A stretch of 64,000 bases of DNA from M30B80 sp965656935 (GTDB taxonomy: Bacteria; Pseudomonadota; Alphaproteobacteria; Rhodobacterales; Rhodobacteraceae): contig CBFHMG010000003.1 of assembly GCA_965656935.1 (NCBI GenBank), forward strand, positions 186,001-250,000, in the 5' to 3' direction. How positions within the stretch are numbered: the first letter of the stretch is position 1; each line of letters starts with the position of its first letter. The notes below the pieces were generated by a model. The model was not told the origin of the DNA, searched no databases, and saw only the letters and a list, made by a program, of their open reading frames with translations. This document shows positions 49,773 through 59,313 of this stretch, piece after piece. Position numbers and translations under genes: made by a program.

Positions 49773-51995
49773 TTAGCGGTAATGCTGCGATTTGCGCGAC
49801 AGCGAATATTGTCCCCGCGCTTCTTTGATCAGGACACCTTCACGAAGCAGGATACCAAAAGCGCGCAGGCTGTCTTCGCGTGCGATCTGCGATGCATCGG
49901 CTGTTTCAGCCAGCTCGATGATCTCGTTGCGGGTGAAGACGGGTTGGCTTTGAACCTTGGTCAGATAGGCGGCCGACAATTCAAGAATGGTTTCAGGCGC
50001 GGCACCAGCAAAGGCTGCGGTGTATTCGCCAAAACTTCCATCACTTGCGGCTGCGGGTGCTGCTGTGTTGGGGCGTGCAACTTCAGGGGCGACCTCAGGG
50101 GCGGGGGCAGGTGTAGGCGCTGCAACAGGCTCCGCTTCAGGCGCTGGGGTGGCTTCTGCTACCGGCGTTGGTGTCTCCTGTACCTCAGGGTTGCCTTCCA
50201 GAACGCGACTTGCGCGTGCGGCCAAGGCGGCCAGACCGCGTGTGACCTTGCGAGGGGGCTGCGCCAATTGGGCCTGAGCATTTGCGGTGGCCTGATCAAG
50301 CTGACTTGCTGTCAGGCGCATCGGGTTCGGGCTTTGTGCATCGTCTTGATCGGCAAGGGCCAGACCGCCTGCACTAACCCGACGCGGGCGAACGGGTGTT
50401 GCGGGTTGGGTGGATGGCTCTTCATCAACGCGCTGTTCCGAGACCAGAAGCAGCGGGCTTGGACGTTGCTCGGGGCGTTTGGCGCGACGCTCAACCGCCA
50501 CCTGAACGCGGCGCGGGCGCATCACTTGCGCCAGATCTTCGCGATACTCGGCTTTTTCATCTGTCGCGGGCTGGTCGCCATCTGCCAGTTCCTCATCGGC
50601 ATGACGCGCGGCAACCGCCGCTTTCAGATGCTCGATATTGGCGCGGCGGCGCGAGGTCTCAGAGCTGGCCAAACGATCATCGGTTGCATCCAGAAGGCGC
50701 GATACCTCTTCGTCGGCGGCGTTGTTGAACGGCTCCGAGCGGGGGGCAGGCGCTTCATCTTCATCAGCCGCAATGGCGACCTCTTCGGAAGGTGCCTCCT
50801 CGGTTTGGTCAGCGTTGAAAATGTTTTCTTGCGTGCTGTCCATGACACCCGCGATGGCGGAAAGCGTGTCTTCGCCAAGCAAAGTGTCCTCGGCTTCGGG
50901 CGCGGCCTGTACAACACCAGCAGTTGCAACCACAGCGGGTGCTGCTGTTTCTACCTGATCCGCGATTGCGGAAAGATCGATCTCCGGAGTTTCACTGGCA
51001 TCGGCGGCATCCTGCGCCAAGTCTTGTGACTTGGTTTCAGCCTCAATGGCTGCCAATTCAGCCATAAGCTCCGCTTCTTCATTGGGGTCGAGAACTTCTT
51101 CAATCCCTTCTTCGGGCTCTGCGGGAAGATCAGGCGTTGTACCCGTTTCAATCCGCGAGATGACCTCGCTCAGATCTTGGTCTGTTTCGCCTGCTTCCGC
51201 ATGCTGGTCTTCGCTGAATGCGGGTTCGTCGGCGGCGGGCGCGTCATCGTTGGAGATTTGGCGCATGAGCGCAAGCTTGGCAGCAACGCTATCGGCATCG
51301 GTCGCCTGCGGGGCAGCTGCTTGAGCCGTGTCGCCGCGAAGGCGTGCAAGGCGTGCCGCGACAGATTCGACGGGTTCGTCGATAGTGGCGGGCTCGGCTG
51401 CTTCAGGCTCGGCGGTGGCAATTTCTTCGGTCTGTGTGGCGGCTTCGGCCTCGGCAACGGGCGCTTCAGGTGCGGCCTGTTCTGTCAGCTCGGAAATGCT
51501 GTCTTCAATGCGCGGCTCTGATGCCTCGGCCTGCTCGGACTGATCGGCTTGAGCGACAGGGGCTGTTGAGGCCTCGGGCTGTTCGGGGGCCGCTTGCTCG
51601 GCAAGAGGGGCCGTGGCATTCAACGTATCGGCAATATTGGTGTCCGCCTGATCGACGGGCTGCTCTGTAGGCTGGGGGGCAGGTTCAGCGACCGCTGGCG
51701 CAGCAGGAGCCGCTGCGGGCTTGGCTTCCTGCGCTTCCTCAACCTCGGGGCGCATAACCATGCCTTGATCAGAGATCTGAGCATTTACGCGGCGCTGGCT
51801 GGCCTGCTCGGTGATCTGCTGCAGCATCTTTGCATCAGGGGTCGGAGGCTCGGCGCCGAAATAACGATCATCAGCCGCGAGATCGCGGAAATACTCCGCA
51901 ATGCCCTTCATCGCGGAGAACGGATCATCGAAGCCTTCCAATGTGCAGGAGAAGGTTCCGTAGGATACCGTTAAAATTTTATGTGCGTCACTCAT
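49773..51995 (-). CDS. Large acidic low-complexity protein, function unknown
   Basis: A 740-residue protein in three parts. The N-terminal about 60 residues are well ordered (HKILTVSYGTFSCTLEGFDD, then AMKGIAEYFRDLAADDRYFG). The middle (about 75-650) is Ala/Glu/Pro/Asp-rich, low-complexity and strongly acidic. The C-terminal about 75 residues are again ordered (LELSAAYLTKVQSQPVFTRN, then RAFGILLREGVLIKEARGQY), like a small winged-helix domain. There is no signal peptide or membrane helix. Similar proteins occur in Rhodobacterales and are sometimes labelled as chemotaxis or lipoproteins without good grounds. ATG 51995 gives the ordered start; an in-frame start at 52073 lacks support. Confidence 0.85.
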   Translation of the reverse strand: MSDAHKILTVSYGTFSCTLEGFDDPFSAMKGIAEYFRDLAADDRYFGAEPPTPDAKMLQQITEQASQRRVNAQISDQGMVMRPEVEEAQEAKPAAAPAAPAVAEPAPQPTEQPVDQADTNIADTLNATAPLAEQAAPEQPEASTAPVAQADQSEQAEASEPRIEDSISELTEQAAPEAPVAEAEAATQTEEIATAEPEAAEPATIDEPVESVAARLARLRGDTAQAAAPQATDADSVAAKLALMRQISNDDAPAADEPAFSEDQHAEAGETDQDLSEVISRIETGTTPDLPAEPEEGIEEVLDPNEEAELMAELAAIEAETKSQDLAQDAADASETPEIDLSAIADQVETAAPAVVATAGVVQAAPEAEDTLLGEDTLSAIAGVMDSTQENIFNADQTEEAPSEEVAIAADEDEAPAPRSEPFNNAADEEVSRLLDATDDRLASSETSRRRANIEHLKAAVAARHADEELADGDQPATDEKAEYREDLAQVMRPRRVQVAVERRAKRPEQRPSPLLLVSEQRVDEEPSTQPATPVRPRRVSAGGLALADQDDAQSPNPMRLTASQLDQATANAQAQLAQPPRKVTRGLAALAARASRVLEGNPEVQETPTPVAEATPAPEAEPVAAPTPAPAPEVAPEVARPNTAAPAAASDGSFGEYTAAFAGAAPETILELSAAYLTKVQSQPVFTRNEIIELAETADASQIAREDSLRAFGILLREGVLIKEARGQYSLSRKSQHYR

Positions 51996-52101
51996 CAGCT
52001 CACTCAAATTCTGCTCGTTCGGCGTTTGACCGAAATTGTTCCACTTGGCTGTGGTATATCCAAATGATTCCAATAAAACGGGACAGCATTAAGACCATTC
52101 A

Positions 52102-52797
52102 ATGATCTTTCCCCTGAAACATGGCGAGAATGTGCCTCAAACACCTGTGATTATCCAATCGGCCACTTTTGTAACACTTTTAGGTGGCGGGGCCGTTAAT
52201 CCCGCCACGCTTGAGCAGGCTTTGGGCTTTGCGCCTGTCTTGGTGGCTGCCGATGGCGGTGCGGATCAGGCCTTGGCGCTTGGCCATAGCCCTGTTGCGG
52301 TGATCGGGGATATGGATTCGCTTTCATCTCAGGCGCGTGAGAGCCTTGGCGCGGATGTGGTACACCCGATAGAGGAGCAAGACAGCACCGATTTTGACAA
52401 AGCCCTGCGCAATATAGATGCCAAAGGTGTTTTGGCGGTCGGGTTTACGGGGCGTCGGATCGACCATGAATTGGCGGCCTACCACACGCTGATCACCCGC
52501 CCCGCAATGCCTTGCATTATTCTGGGCGAGGATGATCTGGCCTTCCATCTGAATGGCCGCATTGAATTATCCCTGCCGCTTGCGACCCGTGTCTCCCTGT
52601 TTCCGATGGCGAAAGTCACTGTTCAAGCTACGGGGTTGCGCTGGCCTGTCGAGGCTTTGCAGATGTCCCCTTGGACGCGGATTGGCACCTCGAACGAGAC
52701 CACATCTTCCAAACTGGTTTTGGAAAGCGATGATGCGGGGCTTTTGGTGATTTTGCCGCGCGAGGTTTTGCCATTGGTGCTGCAAGCGCTTCAATGA
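52102..52797 (+). CDS. thiN: Thiamine diphosphokinase
   Basis: Transfers pyrophosphate from ATP to thiamine to make thiamine diphosphate. The 231-residue product has LVAADGGADQALALG, AVIGDMDSLS, STDFDKALRNI and GFTGRRIDHELAAYHTL, the TPK signatures. The start is not certain: ATG 52102 and GTG 52132 are both possible. It is divergent from the acidic-protein gene and leads toward rpiA. Confidence 0.9.
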   Translation: MIFPLKHGENVPQTPVIIQSATFVTLLGGGAVNPATLEQALGFAPVLVAADGGADQALALGHSPVAVIGDMDSLSSQARESLGADVVHPIEEQDSTDFDKALRNIDAKGVLAVGFTGRRIDHELAAYHTLITRPAMPCIILGEDDLAFHLNGRIELSLPLATRVSLFPMAKVTVQATGLRWPVEALQMSPWTRIGTSNETTSSKLVLESDDAGLLVILPREVLPLVLQALQ

Positions 52798-52876
52798 GGT
52801 GGGATTCCCTCTCGCAACGGGCCGCGCGCTTCTGTAAAGGTTTGCGGGGGAACAATACTGGAAAGATGGAGCGCGC

Positions 52877-53668
52877 ATGATGTCAGCGGAGCTTAACCCG
52901 ATAGACAAAGCGAAATTCGTGGCCGCCAAGCGGGCTGTGGAACTCGTTGAAGACGGGATGCGTGTGGGGCTTGGAACAGGCTCTACGGCGGCATGGATGG
53001 TCCGCTGTCTTGGCGAAATGGTGCGCGATGAGGGGATGCGGATCACAGGTGTCGCAACCTCGACGCGAACGGCCGAGCTTGCGCGCGAAGTGGGCATTCC
53101 GGTCAAAACCCTTGATGAGGTCAAATGGCTCGACCTCACGATTGATGGCGCGGATGAATTCGATGCCGATCTGAACCTGATCAAAGGCGGGGGCGGCGCG
53201 CTGTTGCAGGAAAAGATCGTGGCAACCGCATCAGACCAGATGGTCGTGATCACGGATGCCAGCAAACAGGTCGCGACGCTTGGGGCCTTTCCCTTGCCTG
53301 TCGAGGTTATTCCGTTTGGCTGGCAAACCACAAAAGCATTGATCGAGGAAATGCTGACCAATCTTGATGTCTTGGGGCGCACGACCTCTTTGCGTTTGAA
53401 CGGGGATGAACCGTTCCGCACGGATGAGGGCAACCTGATCATCGATCTGCATCTCAAGCGCATTCCCAAGCTACAGCAGACCAGCCTTGTGCTGAACCAG
53501 ATCCCTGGTGTGGTTGAAAATGGCCTTTTCCTTGATATCTGCGACATCGTTGTGATCGGCAATGCGGATGGCACAGTGGAAGTGCGCGATATCAATAGTG
53601 GCACGGTCGAGCATGAGCGCATCGATATAATCGAGACGGATAATCTGTTCGCAGATAACGAAAGCTAA
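52877..53668 (+). CDS. rpiA: Ribose-5-phosphate isomerase A
   Basis: Interconverts ribose 5-phosphate and ribulose 5-phosphate. The 263-residue product has VGLGTGSTAAWMV, LDLTIDGADEFDADLNLIKG and GGGGALLQEKIVA, the RpiA phosphate loop and active-site Asp and Lys region. The second Met (52880) is an equal start. It lies 41 bp before the glutathione reductase gene, so one transcript is likely. Confidence 0.96.
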   Translation: MMSAELNPIDKAKFVAAKRAVELVEDGMRVGLGTGSTAAWMVRCLGEMVRDEGMRITGVATSTRTAELAREVGIPVKTLDEVKWLDLTIDGADEFDADLNLIKGGGGALLQEKIVATASDQMVVITDASKQVATLGAFPLPVEVIPFGWQTTKALIEEMLTNLDVLGRTTSLRLNGDEPFRTDEGNLIIDLHLKRIPKLQQTSLVLNQIPGVVENGLFLDICDIVVIGNADGTVEVRDINSGTVEHERIDIIETDNLFADNES

Positions 53669-53709
53669 ACAAGGCCAGAGGTTGCGCTGCGACACGAGGG
53701 GGAAGAACG

Positions 53710-55149
53710 TTGAGTGATTTTGACTATGATCTCTTTGTAATCGGCGGCGGCTCTGGCGGCGTGCGTGCAGCACGGGTGGCGGCGGCCGAAGGCGCGAAGG
53801 TGGCGCTGGCCGAAGAAAGCCGTATGGGCGGCACCTGTGTTATCCGTGGCTGCGTGCCCAAAAAGATCATGGTTTTTGCCAGCGGCTATCGCGACATGTT
53901 CGAAGATGCCCGCTCCTATGGCTGGGATGTCGAGGCAGGCGCTTTCGAATGGACAGGTTTCAGCAAGAAATTGAATGCCGAACTGGACCGCCTTGAAGGT
54001 GTCTATCGCAAGCTGCTGGACGGCTCCAAGGTCGAGATTTTTGACGCACGCGCAACGTTGAAAGACGCACATACCGTGCAATTATCCTCGGGTGAGGAAA
54101 AGACAGCCAAGCATATCCTGATCGCCACAGGCGGCCATCCCGTGCGCCCCGATATGAAGAATGCCCATCTCGGCATGGTCTCGGATGACCTGTTCCAAAT
54201 GCCTGAGTTGCCAAAATCCATCCTGATCGTGGGCGGCGGCTATATCGCGTGTGAATTTGCGGGTGTGTTGAACGGATTGGGCGTCGAGGTCACGCAATTC
54301 TACCGAGGGGCGCAAATTCTGCGCGGCTTTGATGAAGAAGCGCGCGGGCTGATCTCGGATATGATGTGCGAGAAGGGCATCAATCTACATCTGGGCACCA
54401 ATATCATCGATATGATGCCTGCCTCGGATGTCACGATTGACAGCGCGGGCATGGGTGCCCCGATGACACAAAGTGATGTATCACAAGGTGATAGCGCCAA
54501 GACCAAAGGCCCTGTTTGGGTTAAATCCTCCAATGGGCAAGAAGCCGTTTACGATGCGGTTCTGTTTGCAACAGGGCGTGATCCGAACAGCCGTGACCTC
54601 GGGCTGGAGGAGCTTGGCGTCGAGATCGGGCGTCGCGGTGAAATCGTGGTTGATGACTATAGCCAGACCTCGGTTCCGTCGATCTATGCGATCGGCGATG
54701 TGACGAACCGCGTGAACCTCACGCCTGTTGCGATCCGCGAGGGGATGGCCTTTGTCGAGACGGTGTTCAAAGGAAACCCCACCAAGGTTGACCATGCATT
54801 GATCCCTTCGGCGGTCTTCACTCAGCCTGAATTCGGCACGGTTGGCCTGTCCGAGGAAGACGCGCGCGAGATTGAACCTGTCGAGATTTACTGCACCTCC
54901 TTCAAACCGATGCAAAGCGCCTTTGCGGGCCGCTCGGATCGGGTCTTGATGAAGCTTGTGGTCAGTCAGGCCACGCGTAAGGTCTTGGGGTGCCATATCG
55001 TCGCGCCGGGGGCGGGTGAAATGATCCAGCTTGCGGGCATTGCGGTGAAGATGGGCGCGACAAAAGAAGATTTCGATCGGACGGTTGCAGTGCATCCGAC
55101 AATGTCCGAAGAGCTTGTGACAATGAAAGAACCTGTGCGTACGGCTTGA
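53710..55149 (+). CDS. gor: Glutathione-disulfide reductase
   Basis: Reduces oxidised glutathione with NADPH. The 479-residue FAD protein has LFVIGGGSGGVRAARVAA, the redox disulphide GGTCVIRGCVPKK, an NADPH site ILIVGGGYIACEFAGVL, IYAIGDVTNRVNLTPVA and the C-terminal His-Glu pair AVHPTMSEELV. The start is TTG 53710, with GAGGGGGAAG 5 nt upstream. An extra segment of about 20 residues (TQSDVSQGDSAKTKGPVW) between the NADPH and central domains is not usual in Gor. It supplies glutathione needed by GloA. Confidence 0.93.
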   Translation: MSDFDYDLFVIGGGSGGVRAARVAAAEGAKVALAEESRMGGTCVIRGCVPKKIMVFASGYRDMFEDARSYGWDVEAGAFEWTGFSKKLNAELDRLEGVYRKLLDGSKVEIFDARATLKDAHTVQLSSGEEKTAKHILIATGGHPVRPDMKNAHLGMVSDDLFQMPELPKSILIVGGGYIACEFAGVLNGLGVEVTQFYRGAQILRGFDEEARGLISDMMCEKGINLHLGTNIIDMMPASDVTIDSAGMGAPMTQSDVSQGDSAKTKGPVWVKSSNGQEAVYDAVLFATGRDPNSRDLGLEELGVEIGRRGEIVVDDYSQTSVPSIYAIGDVTNRVNLTPVAIREGMAFVETVFKGNPTKVDHALIPSAVFTQPEFGTVGLSEEDAREIEPVEIYCTSFKPMQSAFAGRSDRVLMKLVVSQATRKVLGCHIVAPGAGEMIQLAGIAVKMGATKEDFDRTVAVHPTMSEELVTMKEPVRTA

Positions 55150-55254
55150 AATCTGGCTGAAAACGCACAGTTACCCAACAAGGCCTTTGATGCGCATCGC
55201 GTATCTGGCGCTCTCAACAGCGCAGGGCGGTTATAACGGAGGAAAAGGCACAGG

Positions 55255-56394
55255 ATGGCTGGCAATAATGGCGGACCTTGGGGCGGCGGCCCCGGTGGTG
55301 GAAACCGCGGCGGTGATAATGACAATCGTGGCGGGCGCAGGCCCGAAGATAATGGCGGCCAGCAGTTGCCCGAGATCGACGAGATCGTGCGCAAAGGTCA
55401 GGAACAATTGCGCGTCCTGATGGGCGGTCGTGGTGGCGGCAATCGCCCCAATGGCGGCGGCGGTGGCAATGGTGAAGGCTTCAAGCCTACCAAGGGCATG
55501 TATGCACTGGGTGCCGCGGGTGTTGTGGCAGCTTGGTTCTTCGCCTCCTTCTACACGGTGCAGCCCTCGCAGCAGGGTGTTGAACTGTTCCTTGGCGAAT
55601 ATTCCCGCACCACGGGCGATGGCCCCCATATCGCGCCTTGGCCTTTCGTGACTGCCGAAGTGATCGAGGTGACAACTCAGCGAACCGAAGCATTGGGCAT
55701 TGCCCGTGATGCGGAAGGTTTGATGCTGACCACCGACGAAAACATCGTCGATATCGATTTCCAGGTTGTCTGGAACATCAATGATCCAGCCGAATTCCTG
55801 TTCAATCTGCGCGATCCCGAAGCGACCGTGCGCGCGGTGTCGGAAGCTGCGATGCGCGAAGTTATCGCACAATCCGAGCTTTCGCCGATCCTGAACAGGG
55901 ATCGTGAATTGATTGCGGAAAATGTTCGTGAACTGATCCAGACCACGCTGAACAGCTATGATGCTGGTGTGAATGTGGTGCGTCTCAACCTTGACCGCGC
56001 TGACCCGCCCGCCGAAGTGATCGACGCATTCCGCGACGTTCAGGCCGCCGAGCAGGAACGTGACCGTCTTGAGCGTCAGGCTGATGCCTATGCCAACCAA
56101 GCCCTCGCGGGTGCACGTGGTGAAGCGGCTCAGGTTCTGGAAGAAGCCGAAGGTTACCGCGCCCGCGTGGTCAATGAGGCGGAAGGTGAAGCCAGCCGTT
56201 TCCTCGCTGTTCTGGAACAATATCAAGGCGCACCCGACGTGACCCGTCGTCGTCTTTATCTCGAAACAATGGAGCAGGTCTTGGGTGACGTTAACCTCGT
56301 TATCCTTGGCGAAGGCGAAAATGGCGGCAATGGCGTTGTGCCCTATCTGCCGCTCAATGATTTGCGCCGTGGCTCGACTGGGGAGAATAACTGA
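55255..56394 (+). CDS. hflK: FtsH protease modulator HflK
   Basis: Inner-membrane SPFH protein that, with HflC, forms a cage around FtsH. The 379-residue product has an N-terminal Gly/Asn/Arg-rich cytoplasmic tail (1-80), one membrane helix (about 82-100, YALGAAGVVAAWFFASFYTV), an SPFH domain with EDNIVDIDFQVVWNI-like NIVDIDFQVVWNINDP, and a long coiled coil rich in Ala/Glu. GGAGG precedes ATG 55255. Its TGA overlaps the hflC ATG by 1 nt. Confidence 0.95.
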   Translation: MAGNNGGPWGGGPGGGNRGGDNDNRGGRRPEDNGGQQLPEIDEIVRKGQEQLRVLMGGRGGGNRPNGGGGGNGEGFKPTKGMYALGAAGVVAAWFFASFYTVQPSQQGVELFLGEYSRTTGDGPHIAPWPFVTAEVIEVTTQRTEALGIARDAEGLMLTTDENIVDIDFQVVWNINDPAEFLFNLRDPEATVRAVSEAAMREVIAQSELSPILNRDRELIAENVRELIQTTLNSYDAGVNVVRLNLDRADPPAEVIDAFRDVQAAEQERDRLERQADAYANQALAGARGEAAQVLEEAEGYRARVVNEAEGEASRFLAVLEQYQGAPDVTRRRLYLETMEQVLGDVNLVILGEGENGGNGVVPYLPLNDLRRGSTGENN

Positions 56395-57281
56395 TGAAAC
56401 GCATTACCTATCTTATCCCTGTTGTCTTCCTTGCGGTGGCTTTGGTCCTCAGCTCGATCTTCATCGTGGATGAACGCCAGAAGGCGCTGGTCCTTCAATT
56501 TGGTCAAATTCGCCAAGTGATTGAAGAGCCGGGTTTGGCATTCAAAGTGCCCTTCATTCAGGAAGTTGTCTTTTATGATGACCGTATCCTGTCGCTCGAT
56601 ACCACCCCGATCGAGGTCACGCCTTCGGATGATCGTCGTTTGGTTGTTGACGCTTTCGCGCGGTACCGGATTGCCGATGTTGTGGCGTTCCGTCAGGCGG
56701 TTGGTGCAGGTGGCATGCGCGCCGCCGAAGGCCAGCTTGAGGATATTTTGAACCCGCAAATTCGTGCCGTGCTTGGTGCGGATGGCGTTACATCGAACAC
56801 AATCCTGTCTGATGAACGGGCCGCCTTGATGGCGCAGATCACTTTGCGCGCCCGCAGCTTGGGTGAACGTCTTGGTCTGGAAGTGCTTGATGTGCGCTTG
56901 AAGCGGACGGAATTGCCGCAGCAAAACCTTGAAGCAACCTTCGCACGTATGGAGGCCGAACGTCAGCGGGAAGCCACCGATGAGCGGGCCCGTGGTGCGG
57001 AAGCCGCGCAACGTGTTCGCGCGCTGGCTGATCGTACGGTGGTCGAGCTGGTCTCGGACGCCAATCGTGAAGCCGAGATCATTCGCGGTGAAGCGGATGC
57101 TCAGCGGAACCGTATCTTTGCCGAGGCCTTTACACAGGACGAAGAATTCTTCGAATTCTATCGCTCGATGGCCGCCTATAGCCGTGCGCTGGATGGAACG
57201 GACTCGACCATGGTGATCAGCCCCGATAGCGAATTCTTCGAGTATCTGGGTGCATCTGGCGGAGTGGCTCCTGCACAATAA
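56394..57281 (+). CDS. hflC: FtsH protease modulator HflC
   Basis: Partner of HflK in the FtsH-regulating complex. The 295-residue product has one N-terminal membrane helix (ITYLIPVVFLAVALVLSSIF), then IVDERQKALVLQFGQIRQV and the SPFH domain with VDAFARYRIADVVAFRQAV, and a coiled coil ending in REAEIIRGEADAQRN. It overlaps hflK by 1 nt and is followed by the DUF2065 gene 9 bp later. Confidence 0.96.
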   Translation: MKRITYLIPVVFLAVALVLSSIFIVDERQKALVLQFGQIRQVIEEPGLAFKVPFIQEVVFYDDRILSLDTTPIEVTPSDDRRLVVDAFARYRIADVVAFRQAVGAGGMRAAEGQLEDILNPQIRAVLGADGVTSNTILSDERAALMAQITLRARSLGERLGLEVLDVRLKRTELPQQNLEATFARMEAERQREATDERARGAEAAQRVRALADRTVVELVSDANREAEIIRGEADAQRNRIFAEAFTQDEEFFEFYRSMAAYSRALDGTDSTMVISPDSEFFEYLGASGGVAPAQ

Positions 57282-57290
57282 GGGTCGGGC

Positions 57291-57485
57291 ATGTTCGATC
57301 TGTTGATATTGGGCATCGGAATGGTGCTTGTGTTTGAGGGGCTGGTGTTCGCACTGGCCCCTTCACGCTTCGAAGATATGTTGCGGCTGATCGCGCAGAT
57401 ACCGCTTGAGACGCGGCGGCTGGTTGGATTGGCGGCGGTTGCCTTGGGGGCTGTGCTTGTCTCATTGGGGATGAGCCTGATTTGA
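57291..57485 (+). CDS. DUF2065 family small membrane protein
   Basis: A 64-residue protein with two hydrophobic helices. LILGIGMVLVFEGLVFALAP and RLVGLAAVALGAVLVSLGMS match DUF2065, often encoded next to hflC in proteobacteria. The function is unknown; co-location suggests a link to the HflKC-FtsH complex or to the protease downstream. Confidence 0.88.
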   Translation: MFDLLILGIGMVLVFEGLVFALAPSRFEDMLRLIAQIPLETRRLVGLAAVALGAVLVSLGMSLI

Positions 57486-57672
57486 GGGGCTTCCTGCTAG
57501 CCGCGCCCTGCCTGAGGGCAAGAGCCAGCGCCAAGGTAAAGACACCATCACGTCCATGTGACGCGGAATTCATCTCACGCGCTTGATTGATGGGATGCGA
57601 AGGCAAATATTACTGGGAACGGATAAGCGCGGCCTGCCTGCGCTTGTTAACGGCAGAACAGGAGGAATGTTC

Positions 57673-59184
57673 GTGAATAGCCAAGAGCTTGTTCAATCCA
57701 AAAGCCAGAGCGTCGCTCGGGCGCAAACCCAAGACCGCATGACATCATATCGCTTGGCGATGCTGATCTTGATGTCGGCGATGCTGTTGCTGGCAGCGAT
57801 CCTGAGCGCCAACCCTGCGCGCGCGCAATCCGCGCCCCCCAACAGCTTTGCTGATCTGGTTGATCAGGTTGGCGACTCGGTGGTCAATATCACCACATCG
57901 GCGATTGTGGCGGGCCGCACTGGGCCACAGCCTGTTGTGCCCGAAGGCTCGCCTTTGGAAGATTTCTTCAATGACTTCATGAACCGCAACGGTCCGGGCG
58001 AAAACCAGTCACGCCGCAGTCAGGCGCTTGGATCGGGGTTCGTGATTTCCGAGGATGGGTTCATCGTCACAAATAACCACGTGATTGAAGGCGCTGATGA
58101 AATCATCATCGAGTTTCGCTCAGGCCAAGAACTGGAAGCAACGATTGTCGGGACAGACCCGAATACCGATATCGCACTGTTGAAGGTAGAGCCTGACGCG
58201 GCGCTTCCCTTTGTGGCTTTTGGCGATAGCGATGCAATGCGTGTCGGCGATTGGGTGATGGCCGTGGGCAACCCGCTCGGTCAGGGCTTCTCGGTCTCGG
58301 TGGGGATCGTCTCGGCCCGTGAGCGCGCCCTGTCTGGCACTTATGATGACTATATCCAGACCGATGCCGCCATCAATCGCGGCAATTCGGGTGGCCCCCT
58401 GTTCAATCTTGAAGGGGACGTGATCGGGGTGAACACCGCAATCCTCAGCCCCAATGGCGGCTCGATCGGGATCGGCTTTGCGATGTCCTCGGCCGTGGTT
58501 GAGGATGTGGTCTCGCAGCTCAATGAATTTGGCGAAACCCGCCGTGGTTGGCTGGGTGTGCGCATTCAAGATGTAACCGCGGATATCGCCGAAGGCCTCG
58601 CGCTTGAGGATGCACGCGGCGCGATGGTGACAGATGTGCCAGAAGGCCCTGCGCGCGATGCGGGCGTTGAAGTGGGGGATGTGATCCTCAATTTCGATGG
58701 TCGTGATGTTCAGGATACGCGCGAGCTTGTCCGTGTGGTGGCCGCAGCCCCCGTGGGCGAGACGGTTCGCATGGTTGTCTTCCGTGATGGCCAGACACAA
58801 ACCTTGCGCGTGACCTTGGGCCGCCGCGAAACAGCCGAGACAGCCGATCAGGCCATGCCTGGTGAAGAGCCAAGTGTTGAGCCAAGCTCGGGCGAGGTTC
58901 TGGGCATGACCGTTACGCCGTTGACCGATGAGCTGCGCGAACAATTGGGCGCACAAGGGGTTGAAGGGCTGGTTATCGAGGCGGTTGACGTCGAAAGCGA
59001 TGCGGCTGCAAAAGGCCTGCAGGCAGGGGATGTGATCACCGAAGTGGGGCAGCAAGCGGTTGTTGATCTCGCCTCCTTCGAGGAGCGTATCTCGGAGGCC
59101 AGCGAGGCGGGGCAAAAGAGCATCCTTTTGCTTATCCGCCGTGCGGGCAACCCCCGCTTTGTGGCGCTGAGCCTCGAAGACTGA
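57673..59184 (+). CDS. degP: Periplasmic serine protease of the DegP/HtrA family
   Basis: Degrades or refolds damaged envelope proteins. The approximately 503-residue product has an N-terminal signal region (helix LILMSAMLLLAAILSA, cleavage near ARAQ) and a trypsin-like domain with the triad in VTNNHVIEGAD (His), DIALLKVEPDA (Asp) and RGNSGGPLF (Ser). Two PDZ domains follow (about 300-395 and 420-500). GTG 57673 was preferred because AGGAGG lies 7 nt upstream; ATG 57667 is only 1-2 nt from that site, and ATG 57739 would give a shorter signal peptide. It is in the same direction as hflKC and closed by a terminator. Confidence 0.93.
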   Translation: MNSQELVQSKSQSVARAQTQDRMTSYRLAMLILMSAMLLLAAILSANPARAQSAPPNSFADLVDQVGDSVVNITTSAIVAGRTGPQPVVPEGSPLEDFFNDFMNRNGPGENQSRRSQALGSGFVISEDGFIVTNNHVIEGADEIIIEFRSGQELEATIVGTDPNTDIALLKVEPDAALPFVAFGDSDAMRVGDWVMAVGNPLGQGFSVSVGIVSARERALSGTYDDYIQTDAAINRGNSGGPLFNLEGDVIGVNTAILSPNGGSIGIGFAMSSAVVEDVVSQLNEFGETRRGWLGVRIQDVTADIAEGLALEDARGAMVTDVPEGPARDAGVEVGDVILNFDGRDVQDTRELVRVVAAAPVGETVRMVVFRDGQTQTLRVTLGRRETAETADQAMPGEEPSVEPSSGEVLGMTVTPLTDELREQLGAQGVEGLVIEAVDVESDAAAKGLQAGDVITEVGQQAVVDLASFEERISEASEAGQKSILLLIRRAGNPRFVALSLED

Positions 59185-59204
59185 TCTGACCAACCAGCAA
59201 TCCG

Positions 59205-59241
59205 AAAGCCGCCCATACTTGCCTATGGGCGGCTTTCCTTT
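59205..59241 (+). terminator. Intrinsic terminator of degP
   Basis: AAAGCCGCCCATA (59205-59217) and TATGGGCGGCTTT (59224-59236), a perfect 13-bp stem with a 6-nt loop, followed by a T-rich tail; 20 nt after the degP stop. Confidence 0.92.
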
Positions 59242-59313
59242 TCCCGCCATGGGCAAACCTCTTCCCTCGGCGCGTCGAATGGGGTAGGAGCCAGCGCATA
59301 TTGAATTTGGGGT

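Noticed and set aside
58120..59256. 378-codon minus-strand frame opposite degP
   Set aside because: Antisense to the protease with intact catalytic triad; no motif, and it crosses the terminator.
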